From Novosphingobium album (ex Liu et al. 2023) (lineage in GTDB: Bacteria; Pseudomonadota; Alphaproteobacteria; Sphingomonadales; Sphingomonadaceae): DNA of 64,000 nt. The number at the start of each line of letters is the position of its first letter. Positions within the stretch are counted from its first letter, which is position 1. The translations under genes and the position numbers were made by a program. Under the pieces are notes generated by a model that saw only the letters and a list, made by a program, of their open reading frames with translations, ran no database searches and was not told where the DNA came from. The stretch spans positions 1 through 64,000 of the forward strand of contig NZ_JARESE010000012.1 in the NCBI RefSeq assembly GCF_029076845.1. The letters run 5' to 3'. Shown piece after piece: positions 1 to 7,618 of this stretch.

Positions 1-1
1 C

Positions 2-46
2 TTCTCCGCCATCGCGCTCGCCGCCACCGTCATCTTCTGGCTATGA
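2..46 (+). CDS. C-terminal end of a membrane protein (partial)
   Basis: Fourteen codons and a TGA stop are in frame from the window edge. They encode a wholly hydrophobic tail (FSAIALAATVIFWL), which looks like the end of a last transmembrane helix. The gene starts outside the window, so its family cannot be named. The stop is followed within a few bases by the DUF3800 remnant, so the 3' side may be a recombination junction. Confidence 0.45.
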   Translation, partial: FSAIALAATVIFWL

Positions 47-53
47 CCAATGA

Positions 54-614
54 GTCCTGACCCTAAGGCGCTATGCATTTCTCAATGAAGTCGGCGAGCA
101 AATTGCCGTAGGCAACGGGGACTTAGTAGATAATCCTTACTTGATGGCATTCTACTTCTTCATGAACCAATTCCATTTCGGTCGTCATGAACCCTCAGTC
201 GCTAGGGTAATCGACCCCAACGTAAGGGTTGATTTTGTATTTGATGACAGGGGTGAGAAGCGAAAAATCCTTGAAGCGTGGGATCGATACATAGCTCCCC
301 ATCGTGACAGGTTTGGAGCATTCCCAAGCTTCCAAAACGACATGGAGTTTTTGCCATTACAGGCGGCCGACCTCATCGCGTGGTGGGTGGGCAAATGGGC
401 AGCAATGGGGTGCTTTAGGCGCGGCGGCCCTTCGCCCCCTGGCTTTCCTTGGTCGCAAAAAGTCGAGGTCCCCCATGTTGTCAATAAAGTCAGCGAGCTT
501 TCCATAGCCCACTACTTGAAAAGCTATATTGAGTTGAACCGATGTGGCCCGGTGAGGCTTTTTGACAGAAAGAAAAACAAAGTTGTTCTCTTAGGGGCTC
601 TTGCGACTGGATGA
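54..614 (+). pseudogene. DUF3800-type protein remnant, N-terminus missing
   Basis: The frame is open from 54 to the stop at 614, but the first plausible starts are TTG 141 and ATG 144, well inside the homologous part. The stretch around FVFDDRGEKRKILEAW and LPLQAADLIAWWVGKWA resembles the C-terminal half of DUF3800 proteins, often found near mobile DNA and of unknown function. Full-length members are roughly 230-280 residues, so the N-terminal DxSG part appears lost. Base composition is visibly AT-richer than the rest of the window. The 3' end overlaps the small gene of the adjacent IS on the other strand, so the C-terminus may also be altered. Confidence 0.55.
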
Positions 615-746
615 TTTTACCAAGCCATCCAACGCCTTATCTGCCTCGGTGGGGCTTAGTTCGCCAGCGTCGATTAGCTTTTGGGCTTCGCGCCTGAACC
701 GCTCACTCTGCTCCGCTTGCGTTTCGGTTTTTGATTTTTTCGGCAT
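591..746 (-). CDS. 51-aa basic/acidic protein coupled to the IS1595 transposase
   Basis: The reading frame starts at ATG 746-744, which overlaps the TGA stop of the transposase (748-746) by one base in a TGATG arrangement typical of translational coupling. It runs to TAA at 593-591 and gives a 51-residue hydrophilic protein beginning MPKKSKTETQAEQSERFRRE and containing an amphipathic helix-like segment (AQKLIDAGELSPTEADKALD). There are no membrane segments and no known domain. I infer a conserved accessory protein of the element, because it is coupled and its composition is protein-like. It is too short to name by family. Confidence 0.6.
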   Translation of the reverse strand: MPKKSKTETQAEQSERFRREAQKLIDAGELSPTEADKALDGLVKSSSRKSP

Positions 747-1675
747 CAGGCCCTCGCACTAGCCGTTTGATAGGTGAGGCGCTTACCGATGATACCGGAA
801 AGAAGCGCGTCGGCGCGATCAGCGTCGTTGCAGCCATGGGCAACGCGATTGTTATACCGGAACTCGAATTCGGCCAGATAACGGTGCAAGTGCTGCTCGC
901 CACAGAACTGATAGACACCCTTCATGCCGCGCTTGAAGATGCTGAAATAGCCCTCCACGGTGTTGCTGTGGATGCTGCGATCCTCAAGGTTCACATATTC
1001 GCCCTTGCCGTGGCTGGTGGTGCCGTGACCGGCGAAGAATTTTCCGGCGTCCCGATAACCGCTGTGTTCGTCGGTCATCACGCGAGCTTCGCGGGCGACG
1101 TTGTCCAGAACGATCGGCATCAGGGTCTCAGCCTTCACGTTCTCAATAACCATGGTGCGGGCCTTGCCGCTGTCACGGTCTACCAGTGCCAGCACCTTCA
1201 TCTTGTGATGGAAGGCACGGCGCTTCTCAACGCCTTTGAGCTGGCCAATGAAGGTCTCGTCCACTTCAACAACGCCGCCGCTGCCGCCGAACATGCTGGT
1301 GTCGTCCGAACGCATCGCCTCGCGAATGCGGTGCGACATAAACCAAGCGGTCTTGAGGGTGACGCCAAGGGTGCGATGAAGCTGGTTGCTCGAAATGCCC
1401 TTCTTGCTGCCGGCGATCAGGTACATCGCCTGAAGCCAGATATGCATTGCGACCTTGCTATCCTCGAAGATGGTGCCGATCTTCACGGTGAAGGGTTTGC
1501 GGCACTGGTAGCACTTGTATGCGCCAACGCGGGTGCTCTTGCCCTGCATTTTGCTGATGCGCTCGACGCCGCCACAGTGCGGGCAGACAGCGCCTTCCGG
1601 CCAGATGCGCGCCTCGACGTAGGCATAAGCGGCTTCTTCGCTGTGGAAGTGCGGAGCAGAAAGGGCGCTAGTCAT
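746..1675 (-). CDS. IS1595-family (ISXO2-like) transposase
   Basis: A 309-residue transposase. The N-terminus has a zinc ribbon (CPHCGG near residue 35 and CYQC near 55), followed by the ISXO2-like DDE-type domain with VEVDETFIG, the DEHSGYRDAG block, and the HSNTVEGYFSIFKRGMKGVYQ block that carries the third catalytic position and the downstream Lys region. Length and motif order fit an intact IS1595-family enzyme that cuts and pastes the element. The frame is uninterrupted, so it may be active. A 51-aa gene follows with a one-base stop/start overlap. Confidence 0.93.
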   Translation of the reverse strand: MTSALSAPHFHSEEAAYAYVEARIWPEGAVCPHCGGVERISKMQGKSTRVGAYKCYQCRKPFTVKIGTIFEDSKVAMHIWLQAMYLIAGSKKGISSNQLHRTLGVTLKTAWFMSHRIREAMRSDDTSMFGGSGGVVEVDETFIGQLKGVEKRRAFHHKMKVLALVDRDSGKARTMVIENVKAETLMPIVLDNVAREARVMTDEHSGYRDAGKFFAGHGTTSHGKGEYVNLEDRSIHSNTVEGYFSIFKRGMKGVYQFCGEQHLHRYLAEFEFRYNNRVAHGCNDADRADALLSGIIGKRLTYQTASARA

Positions 1676-1810
1676 GCATTCTGACTACGCCTTCTCGTTG
1701 GGTGCGTCAAGTATAATAACGCCAACTTTTTATGGGTTCACGGCCTAGTTGAAGGGATCCACCTATATGTTGGCTTCGAAAAACCGAGTGCTGCTCTTCC
1801 TCGGTCTCAC

Positions 1811-2008
1811 ATGTCTGACGACCGCGCCCTTCTGGGTCCTGCGCTGCACGAACGGTTCATGGAAGGCGAACGCGTCGTGTTCAGCGAGGAAACGGGGGCC
1901 GAGCAGTATCTAAAGCTGGTCGCAACTGGGCATCTGGATGACAGTTTGCTGGAAGCGTTGGAGGACTATATCAAGCGCCAGCGCAGGCGCCTTGGCATCC
2001 ATAGCTGA
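1811..2008 (+). CDS. Small hypothetical protein, 65 aa
   Basis: A 65-residue acidic/basic soluble protein (MSDDRALLGPALHERFMEGE...) with a predicted helical C-terminal half ending KRQRRRLGIHS. No domain is recognised. Its stop codon lies inside the left arm of the perfect inverted repeat at 1999-2057, and it converges on the small gene at 2041-2253. The start was chosen as the first ATG of the frame. GC content and codon use resemble the chromosome rather than the IS. Confidence 0.5.
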   Translation: MSDDRALLGPALHERFMEGERVVFSEETGAEQYLKLVATGHLDDSLLEALEDYIKRQRRRLGIHS

Positions 2009-2057
2009 CAAATGAAAGCCCGGCCTAACCCGCCGGGCTTTCATTTGTCAGCTATGG
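1999..2057. terminator. Perfect 26-bp inverted repeat, bidirectional terminator
   Basis: Arms 1999-2024 and 2032-2057 are exact reverse complements (26 of 26) around a 7-nt loop at 2025-2031. The GC-rich core (AAAGCCCGGC / GCCGGGCTTT) sits next to the loop. The hairpin lies between two convergent genes, and the stop codons of both are inside the arms, so each transcript would end in the same stem-loop. There is no long T tract. Read as a shared factor-independent or RNA-stabilising terminator. Confidence 0.75.
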
Positions 2058-2253
2058 CCTTGGCAATGATGGTAAGGGCCTCTTCGACCGCCATAACCTT
2101 GTCGGCGATCTGCTTGAGCGCCCACGCTTGCTCTATTTCCGCCCAGGCCACAGCCATCGAGGCGGAAATTTCCTCGTCCTGTGCGGCTTCGAGCGTGATA
2201 CTTTGAACTTGGCCGCTCTGATTGAAAACGAATTTGGCCAAGACTGCCTCCAC
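2041..2253 (-). CDS. Small hypothetical protein, 70 aa
   Basis: A 70-residue, mostly alpha-helical acidic protein (MEAVLAKFVFNQSGQVQSI...). The second half is rich in Ala, Glu, Lys and Ile with heptad-like spacing and may form a coiled coil or helical hairpin. No family is recognised. Its last codons and TGA lie in the right arm of the shared inverted repeat. It reads away from the catabolic island and is convergent with the 65-aa gene. Confidence 0.5.
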   Translation of the reverse strand: MEAVLAKFVFNQSGQVQSITLEAAQDEEISASMAVAWAEIEQAWALKQIADKVMAVEEALTIIAKAIADK

Positions 2254-2452
2254 GGTTTGCTGGCAAACGCGTGAAGCAGGCCCTACGCCCTGTCAAGTTG
2301 GGTCACACAGGTATACAGGTCCCCCAATAATCCCCATCGGCCCGGTGGAGGGACGGAGGTTCACGGCGTTCCGCGAGGATGCGGGTGAAGCCGGCGGGCT
2401 TCCTTCGCTTGGGCACCGATCGGCTCTTGACAGCGCAGATCGACTAATTGAT

Positions 2453-2465
2453 GGACGTTATGTCC
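2453..2465. promoter_or_regulatory. RGAC-N5-GTCY operator-like site, TauD/TetR promoter
   Basis: GGAC-GTTAT-GTCC, a 13-bp inverted repeat 59 bp before the ATG of the TauD-type gene at 2525. It belongs to a set of like sites found at 5972, 16061, 20939, 24979, 25026, 27892 and 27912. The TetR gene at 3452 is in the same transcription unit, so autoregulation is plausible. The bound protein is inferred, not shown. Confidence 0.5.
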
Positions 2466-2524
2466 GGCAAATTTGCCAGCCAGAGTCGGTGCTACGCAAG
2501 CCGGCCATCGCGCAGGAGAGAGGC

Positions 2525-3367
2525 ATGAGATTCACCACTGTCGATTTGACTCCCAGGATCGGCACCGAAGTAAAGGCCGATCTTGCGGCTTTGCTCGATG
2601 GTTCGATAGCCCAAGAGCTGCGGGCCGTGCTCGAACAGCGCGGCGTCCTGCTGTTCAGGGGGGTCGACATGACCGACGAACAGCAACTCCAGTTCGCCAG
2701 GACACTGGGCAAGCCGCGCAACGAGCACGGCACCGACATCACCAAGGTCTCCTCGGACAAGACCAAGAGCCCAATCTTCGCCGAATATACGGAAGGCACC
2801 TACTTCTTCCATTTCGACGACACTTACATGGAATATCCGGCGCTCGCCTCGGTGCTGCGCTGCCGCGCGGTGGCGCCCGAGGGCGGCCAAACCGAATTCG
2901 CCAATACTTATGCGATCTACGATGACTTCTCGCCCGAGGAACAGGCCTGGCTCGACACGCTGGAAGCCGAGCACTCGCAGGAGTGCATCCAGCGCAAGGC
3001 CTTTCCCAACCCCACCGAATGGCAGCTGAGCCTGTGGGGTGAAGGCAAGATTCCGCCGACGATCCACCCGCTCGTCTGGCTTCACCGCACGGGCCGCAAG
3101 TCATTGCTGCTGGGCGAGACGATGAAGCGTATCGTCGGCCTGCCCGAGGACGAGAGCATCGCGCTGGTCAGGCGGCTGATGGCGCTCTCCGACCAGCGCA
3201 AATACATCTACCGGCACGAATGGCAGGTCGGCGACATTCTGATCTGGGACAATACCGGCACCGTCCACCGCGTGGTGCCATTCGACCTCGACTGCGGGCG
3301 CGAGCTCCAGCGCGTGAAGCTTGCAGGCGAAGAGCCTGTCAGGGCGGTCTCGCCGGTGCCCGCCTGA
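2525..3367 (+). CDS. TauD/TfdA-family Fe(II)/2-oxoglutarate dioxygenase
   Basis: A 280-residue enzyme of the taurine/2,4-D dioxygenase family, which uses Fe(II), O2 and 2-oxoglutarate to hydroxylate a small organic acid or similar substrate in the cytoplasm. The iron ligands are visible as H96-x-D98 (FFHFDDTY) and the distal H248 (TGTVHRVVPFD). R259 or R263 should bind 2-oxoglutarate. Length is normal. The start is the ATG at 2525, which has a good AGGAGAG a few bases upstream; the frame is open further upstream but without a ribosome site. It is followed by a TetR gene after 84 bp and preceded by an RGAC-N5-GTCY site. Substrate unknown; it belongs to the catabolic island. Confidence 0.9.
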   Translation: MRFTTVDLTPRIGTEVKADLAALLDGSIAQELRAVLEQRGVLLFRGVDMTDEQQLQFARTLGKPRNEHGTDITKVSSDKTKSPIFAEYTEGTYFFHFDDTYMEYPALASVLRCRAVAPEGGQTEFANTYAIYDDFSPEEQAWLDTLEAEHSQECIQRKAFPNPTEWQLSLWGEGKIPPTIHPLVWLHRTGRKSLLLGETMKRIVGLPEDESIALVRRLMALSDQRKYIYRHEWQVGDILIWDNTGTVHRVVPFDLDCGRELQRVKLAGEEPVRAVSPVPA

Positions 3368-3451
3368 GCGGAGTGCCATTCAGCGACGCGGTTGCGTAAC
3401 GATCACGTTCCTGCGAAGGGTTATCGCGCATTTTCAGCGCCGGAACCCCGC

Positions 3452-4072
3452 ATGAGCTCGACCTCGGCTACGATGACCCGTTACAACACGCCGCTCCGGC
3501 AGGCTCAGCGCGATCTTACGCGTAGCCGGATCAAGAACGCCGCGCGCGACCTGTTTTACGACAAGCACTATGATACCACGACGATGGAGGAGATCGCCGA
3601 GGCCGCCGGCCTGCGCCGGTCGACCCTGTATCTCCACTACAAGGACAAGGCCGAGATCCTTGTCGATATCATCGTCGAATACACCCCCAAGGCAAAGGAG
3701 GTCCTGGCCACGCTCCCCGGCCCGCGGCCATCGCTGGACACAGTCCACGCCTGGGTGAAGCGCGTGGCGAAATTCGTCGCCAAGGAGCGCGCGCCACTGT
3801 CGATCATCCGCGAAGCGGAAGCTCGCAGCCGCGACGCCGCGGAATTCGATGCGGTCATCCAGGAACTGCTGCGCGCGATGGGCACCAGCAACCCGCGGTT
3901 CGCGGAGGCGGCCGAGCCAGGCGCCGATCCGATGCTGGGCGCGCGCGCGCTGATGCTGCTCGAAGAGCTGACTTATGCCTGCGGCGTGTTCATCCAGGAG
4001 CCCCGCAACGACCGTGCAAAGGCGCTACTCGCCGTGACGGCCGAGGATTTCCACACCTTCCTCGGCCAGTGA
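3452..4072 (+). CDS. TetR-family transcriptional regulator
   Basis: A 206-residue one-component regulator. The N-terminal TetR helix-turn-helix lies at about residues 20-65 (RSRIKNAARDLF ... TTMEEIAEAAGLRRSTLYLHYKDK). The C-terminal half is a helical ligand-binding domain without a recognised subfamily. ATG 3452 was chosen over the upstream TTG at 3392 because GGAA precedes it. It probably shares a transcript with the dioxygenase at 2525. Its last 48 bases overlap the 3' end of the AraC gene on the opposite strand. It is the leading candidate to bind the RGAC-N5-GTCY sites of the island, because one of them drives its own unit; this is inference. Confidence 0.9.
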   Translation: MSSTSATMTRYNTPLRQAQRDLTRSRIKNAARDLFYDKHYDTTTMEEIAEAAGLRRSTLYLHYKDKAEILVDIIVEYTPKAKEVLATLPGPRPSLDTVHAWVKRVAKFVAKERAPLSIIREAEARSRDAAEFDAVIQELLRAMGTSNPRFAEAAEPGADPMLGARALMLLEELTYACGVFIQEPRNDRAKALLAVTAEDFHTFLGQ

Positions 4073-5041
4073 TCCGTCCCGCCGCGGCGCGCGGCAAGTG
4101 CTGGGATTGAAGCGATAGACCCGCTTGAAGCGCCGGCTGAAATGCGCCGCGCTCTTGAAGCCCAGGGCATGGGCCACCTCGCTGACGGGAACTTCGCTCG
4201 CGGCCGAAGATGCCAGCCATTCCCTGGCCTTGGCCATGCGCTGCCCCCAGACCAGAGTTCTGAACGAGGTGCCATGCATCTGCAGCAGGCTGCTGAGATA
4301 GCGTGGCGATATCCCACAACCCCGGCATACCATCGCGGTGTTGAGATCGGGGTTGCACAAGTGGATCTCGATGAAACGCAGAACGCCCTGGATGCGACGC
4401 TGCGCGATCGTAAGCTTCTCCGCCACGGACTCGGACGGTTCGGTGACTATCTCGCCAACGAGCGACAGGGCCGCTTCGAGCAGGCGATGGCCGCTGTCGG
4501 GTGAGATCGGCTCCTCGGCGCCATGGATCTCCTCAAGGATGCGGCGGACCACGGCGACCCGCCCCGCCGCCGCCTTGGCAATGAAGCCGCAGGGAACGCT
4601 GTCGGGAATGAAGGCGCGGGCGATATGCGTCGGCACGGTCAGGTGAATGACCTCGTGCCGCTGGTCGCCGTCCGCCAGGCACTCCATGAAGAACGGCCGG
4701 GCCGAGCGCGTGAGCAGGAAGTCCCCCGCGCCCGCGATGCGATGTTCACCGCCTGCGGCCGAAATGCGGATGGCGCCGCGCCTGACGAACCACAGGACGG
4801 CCAGATCAATGCCGTCCTCGCGGATGTGGCGCGGCGTCCGCCGGAACGTCAGGCGCGATCTCGATCGCAGGCGGATGATCGAACTCGCGCCGATCGGCGC
4901 CTTGTCGGCAATCACCTCGATCGCCTCGGCGGCGTCTATCGCGTATTCGCCTTCGTAGTATTCATCCCGGTCCTGGCCGCGAAAGTGGCGCTGGCAATCG
5001 GCGAAGTTGCGCCGGTCGAACTGGAAGATGATCTCGGTCAT
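4025..5041 (-). CDS. AraC-family transcriptional regulator
   Basis: A 338-residue regulator. An N-terminal cupin-like AraC-binding domain occupies about residues 50-200. The C-terminal double helix-turn-helix covers about 225-320 (NTAMVCRGCGISPRYLSSLLQ and VSEVAHALGFKSAAHFSRRFKRVYRFNPSTCR). The protein is similar in layout to XylS/FeaR-type activators that sense aromatic or amine catabolites. It lies 20 bp after the SDR gene at 5062, so the two form one minus-strand unit. The last ~16 codons are antisense to the end of the TetR gene. Confidence 0.9.
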   Translation of the reverse strand: MTEIIFQFDRRNFADCQRHFRGQDRDEYYEGEYAIDAAEAIEVIADKAPIGASSIIRLRSRSRLTFRRTPRHIREDGIDLAVLWFVRRGAIRISAAGGEHRIAGAGDFLLTRSARPFFMECLADGDQRHEVIHLTVPTHIARAFIPDSVPCGFIAKAAAGRVAVVRRILEEIHGAEEPISPDSGHRLLEAALSLVGEIVTEPSESVAEKLTIAQRRIQGVLRFIEIHLCNPDLNTAMVCRGCGISPRYLSSLLQMHGTSFRTLVWGQRMAKAREWLASSAASEVPVSEVAHALGFKSAAHFSRRFKRVYRFNPSTCRAPRRDGSLAEEGVEILGRHGE

Positions 5042-5061
5042 GGCAGGAATCCCTCTTGGCG

Positions 5062-5817
5062 TCAGCCGATCGCCCGGCCGCCGTCGAGCACCAGTTCGCC
5101 GCCGGTCATGTAACTGCTCGCGTCGCTAGCCAGCCACAGGATGCCGGCGGCGATCTCCTCCGCCCGGCCCAGGCGGCCCAGCGGAACGTCGCGCGCGGCG
5201 AGGGCCTCAAGCGTGGTCTTGCGGCCCGGTGCCGGCGGGATCAGGTCATCCCAGATCGGCGTTTCGACCAGCCCGGGATGAACCGAGTTGACCCGCACCC
5301 CGTCGCCGGCGGCGGCGCATTCGAGCGCCACGGCCTTGGTGAACAACCGCACCGCGCCCTTGCTCGCCGCATAGGCGGCGGCATTGGCGGAAGGACGGAT
5401 CCCGGCAATCGAAGAGACGTTTATCAGGCTACCGCCGCCGCTCTCACGCAGCAACGGCAGCATATGCTTGGTGCCAAGGAATACGCCATCGACGTTGACC
5501 CTCATCAACCGCTGCCAATCGTCCAGGCCCACGGCCGTGACCGGCTGGGGCGCCAGGACGATTCCCGCGTTGTTGACGAGCACGTCGAGCCCGCCAAACC
5601 GATCGCGAAGCTGAGCGGCGGCGGCGATCCAGTGAGCCTCGTTCGAGACGTCAAGCGTCAAGCGGTGCAACTCAGGATGCCTGTCGAGGCCCGCCGGATC
5701 GATATCGGCCGCAACCACTGTCGCGCCCTCGCGCGCGAGGCGCAACGCCGTCGCCAGACCGATGCCACTGGCCGCGCCGGTGACGAGCGCCACCCTGCCT
5801 TCGAGCGTCCCGGTCAT
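5062..5817 (-). CDS. Short-chain dehydrogenase/reductase
   Basis: A 251-residue classical SDR. The NAD(P)-binding TGAASGIG is at residues 13-20, NNAG at 82-85, and the catalytic set at N108, S135/S136, Y149 and K153 (YAASK). It oxidises or reduces an alcohol/ketone in the cytoplasm. D38 after the second strand (AADID) suggests NAD preference. ATG 5817 gives the standard N-terminus; the frame is open further upstream but that extension is not SDR-like. It is divergent from the Rieske gene and followed by the AraC gene. A likely role is making the ketone substrate for later Baeyer-Villiger oxidation. Confidence 0.92.
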   Translation of the reverse strand: MTGTLEGRVALVTGAASGIGLATALRLAREGATVVAADIDPAGLDRHPELHRLTLDVSNEAHWIAAAAQLRDRFGGLDVLVNNAGIVLAPQPVTAVGLDDWQRLMRVNVDGVFLGTKHMLPLLRESGGGSLINVSSIAGIRPSANAAAYAASKGAVRLFTKAVALECAAAGDGVRVNSVHPGLVETPIWDDLIPPAPGRKTTLEALAARDVPLGRLGRAEEIAAGILWLASDASSYMTGGELVLDGGRAIG

Positions 5818-5971
5818 GCCGTCACCCGGGCTTCGTTCGCATCGCGCCGGGCGCGCCGCTCGATCCCACTGCAACCTGCGCGTCCACGCCATCCTCCACC
5901 AAAGCCGGGCATCGCCCGTGTCGTTATTTGCCTCGGCTCGACGAAACAAGGAGACTTTTTGTATTTCATTA

Positions 5972-5984
5972 CGACGACGTGTCC
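5972..5984. promoter_or_regulatory. RGAC-N5-GTCY operator-like site, Rieske promoter
   Basis: CGAC-GACGT-GTCC, 43 bp before the Rieske oxygenase start. A weaker copy, AGAC-TTTTT-GTAT, starts exactly 20 bp upstream at 5952, the same centre-to-centre spacing as the strong tandem pair at 27892/27912. One outer base deviates from the consensus. Confidence 0.4.
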
Positions 5985-6027
5985 ATATAATTCGTGGCAA
6001 CACGCACAAAGCTGGATGAGGATCCGA

Positions 6028-7458
6028 ATGCTGAAATCTTTCGACGGGGGCCTACGCCCCGTGCCCCACCCGATCGACGACCCCGAACGCATTCCCGTCC
6101 GGCGCTACCACGACCCGGCCTTCTACCAGGCCGAGCTTGATCACTTATGGCCCCAAGTCTGGCAGATGGCCTGCAGGCTCGAGCAGATTCCCGAGATCGG
6201 CGACTGGATCGAATATGAGAACCTCGGGAAATCGGTGCTGGTCGTTCGTACCCACGAAGGCGTGAAAGCGTTCCACAACGCCTGCCGCCATCGCGGCGTG
6301 CCGATCGCGGGCGGTTCGGGCGAGGCGCATGGCAATTGCGCCAGAGCCGGCTTCGTCTGCCCGTTCCACGGCTGGCGCTGGAACATGGATGGCAAGAACA
6401 CCTTCGTCTATGGGCGCCACCTGTTCGCCGAACGGCAGCTTGGCGCCGCCGATCTCGATCTCGTGCCCTGCCGCAGCGAGGTGTGGGGCGGACTCGTCTG
6501 GATCAACCATGACGATGCTGCCGCCTCGGTCCGGGAATCGCTGGGGCCGCTGGCCGATCGCCTCGATGCGCATCACATGGACAAGCTGCGCGCCGAATGG
6601 TGCTATGGCACCGTTCTGCCGGCGAACTGGAAGCTCGCCATGGAAGCCTTCATGGAAGGCTACCACGTCGCCACGACTCACCCGCAGCTCCATCACACGC
6701 TCGAAGGGCTCTATCACGACATGTACGCTCCCGGCCTTGCCGAGAGCGGCGCCACGGCCGAAAATCGGCAGAAAGGCGCGCTGCCGGGCACGACCACGCG
6801 CCAGGCGATCGACGCCCAGTTCGCCCACCTCGAGGTCTTGAGCGAGGGCATGGCGGGGATGGTCCACGCCAAGGAAGTCGAGATCGCCCGCGAACTGCTC
6901 GACATCGACCTGCCCGACACGCCGAACGAGGCGGTGCCGATCTGGTTCGGCATGGTGATGAAGGCGATCAGCCAGCAGTTGGCTGCGAAGGGCGAGCCAG
7001 TGCCCGATCTGCTCGAAGTCGCGCGTTCCGCGCCGATCCGCGCGGTGGAATTCATGTTCCCGCACTATTTCGTGCTGCCGCTGTTCACCAGCATGGCCGC
7101 CTATCGCATCCGTCCGCTGGGCCCCGAAAGCTGCTTCTTCGAACTCTGGTCGCTGACCTTCTTTCCCGAAGGGGAGGAACCCGATCCCGTCATGGCGCCG
7201 ACCATCCTGCCTTATGACAGCACCGAATTCCCGACGATCCCGCGGCAGGACTATTCGAACATCCCGATCCAGCAGCGCGGAATCCACGCCAAAGGCTTCG
7301 AGTTCATGCGCCTGTCACGCGAAGTCGAAGGAATGATCAGCAACTACCAGCGGCTGATCGACGGCTATCTCGCCGGCCTGCCGCAAGAACGGCTGGCCAC
7401 GGCGCAGCACTTTCTTTGCGGCAACTTCGACAGCCGGATCGAGGACATCTGGGCCTGA
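6028..7458 (+). CDS. Rieske non-haem iron oxygenase, large (alpha) subunit
   Basis: A 476-residue aromatic-ring-hydroxylating-type oxygenase. The N-terminal Rieske [2Fe-2S] domain has C86-x-H88 and C111-x2-H114 (CRHRG, CPFHGW). The catalytic domain carries the mononuclear iron motif NWKLAMEAFMEGYH...TH with H213 and H218. It takes electrons from a ferredoxin/reductase and hydroxylates or demethylates a hydrophobic substrate. No small subunit, ferredoxin or reductase gene is nearby, so it must borrow electron partners encoded elsewhere. ATG 6028 was chosen because GAGGA lies just upstream; ATG 6016 lacks a ribosome site. Confidence 0.93.
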   Translation: MLKSFDGGLRPVPHPIDDPERIPVRRYHDPAFYQAELDHLWPQVWQMACRLEQIPEIGDWIEYENLGKSVLVVRTHEGVKAFHNACRHRGVPIAGGSGEAHGNCARAGFVCPFHGWRWNMDGKNTFVYGRHLFAERQLGAADLDLVPCRSEVWGGLVWINHDDAAASVRESLGPLADRLDAHHMDKLRAEWCYGTVLPANWKLAMEAFMEGYHVATTHPQLHHTLEGLYHDMYAPGLAESGATAENRQKGALPGTTTRQAIDAQFAHLEVLSEGMAGMVHAKEVEIARELLDIDLPDTPNEAVPIWFGMVMKAISQQLAAKGEPVPDLLEVARSAPIRAVEFMFPHYFVLPLFTSMAAYRIRPLGPESCFFELWSLTFFPEGEEPDPVMAPTILPYDSTEFPTIPRQDYSNIPIQQRGIHAKGFEFMRLSREVEGMISNYQRLIDGYLAGLPQERLATAQHFLCGNFDSRIEDIWA

Positions 7459-7459
7459 A

Positions 7460-7610
7460 AGCCTGTTTGGAAATGCGCCATTCGGCGCATGGCCGCACCA
7501 GCCCGCTCCCCCACCCGGCCACCCAACAGCGGTATTCCATGGGTGGCCGGGTGGGGGACCGGGCTGGTACGGTCTTGGAATGCGATCTTCCGCGCATTTC
7601 CAAACAGGCT
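7460..7610. repeat. Long two-tier palindromic repeat (BIME/REP-like)
   Basis: Outer arms of 19 nt (7460-7478 and 7592-7610, AGCCTGTTTGGAAATGCGC and its complement) match perfectly. Inner arms 7498-7525 and 7540-7567 match in 27 of 28. It fills the gap between two convergent genes. A related copy of the right half lies at about 47832-47891, so it is a dispersed family. It could fold into a strong cruciform or RNA hairpin and act as a terminator for both genes. Confidence 0.8.
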
Positions 7611-7618
7611 CTGAGCGT

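Larger units (their letters stand above)
591..1675 (-). mobile_element. IS1595-family insertion sequence (ends not defined)
   Basis: The span covers the transposase and its coupled small gene; the true ends lie somewhat outside. I could not find convincing terminal inverted repeats. The only shared outward motif I see is a short CAACTTT, at 1723-1729 and in inverted orientation at 579-585, which is too short to define the ends. No 8-bp target duplication was recognised. Confidence 0.6.

Noticed and set aside
595..609. GGCTCTTGCGACTGG as an IS terminal inverted repeat
   Set aside because: No complementary copy was found on the other side of the transposase, and it falls inside the small coupled gene.
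731..1684. Long plus-strand frame opposite the IS1595 transposase
   Set aside because: It is the antisense shadow of a clear transposase gene; the translation has no domain and is low-complexity.
2254..2452. Possible remnant gene upstream of the first TauD gene
   Set aside because: The frame is open but the translation is not similar to any family I recognise; treated as leader DNA with one operator.
5056..6027. An N-terminal extension of the Rieske gene by about 320 codons
   Set aside because: It is antisense to the SDR gene; the Rieske homology and ribosome site begin at 6028.
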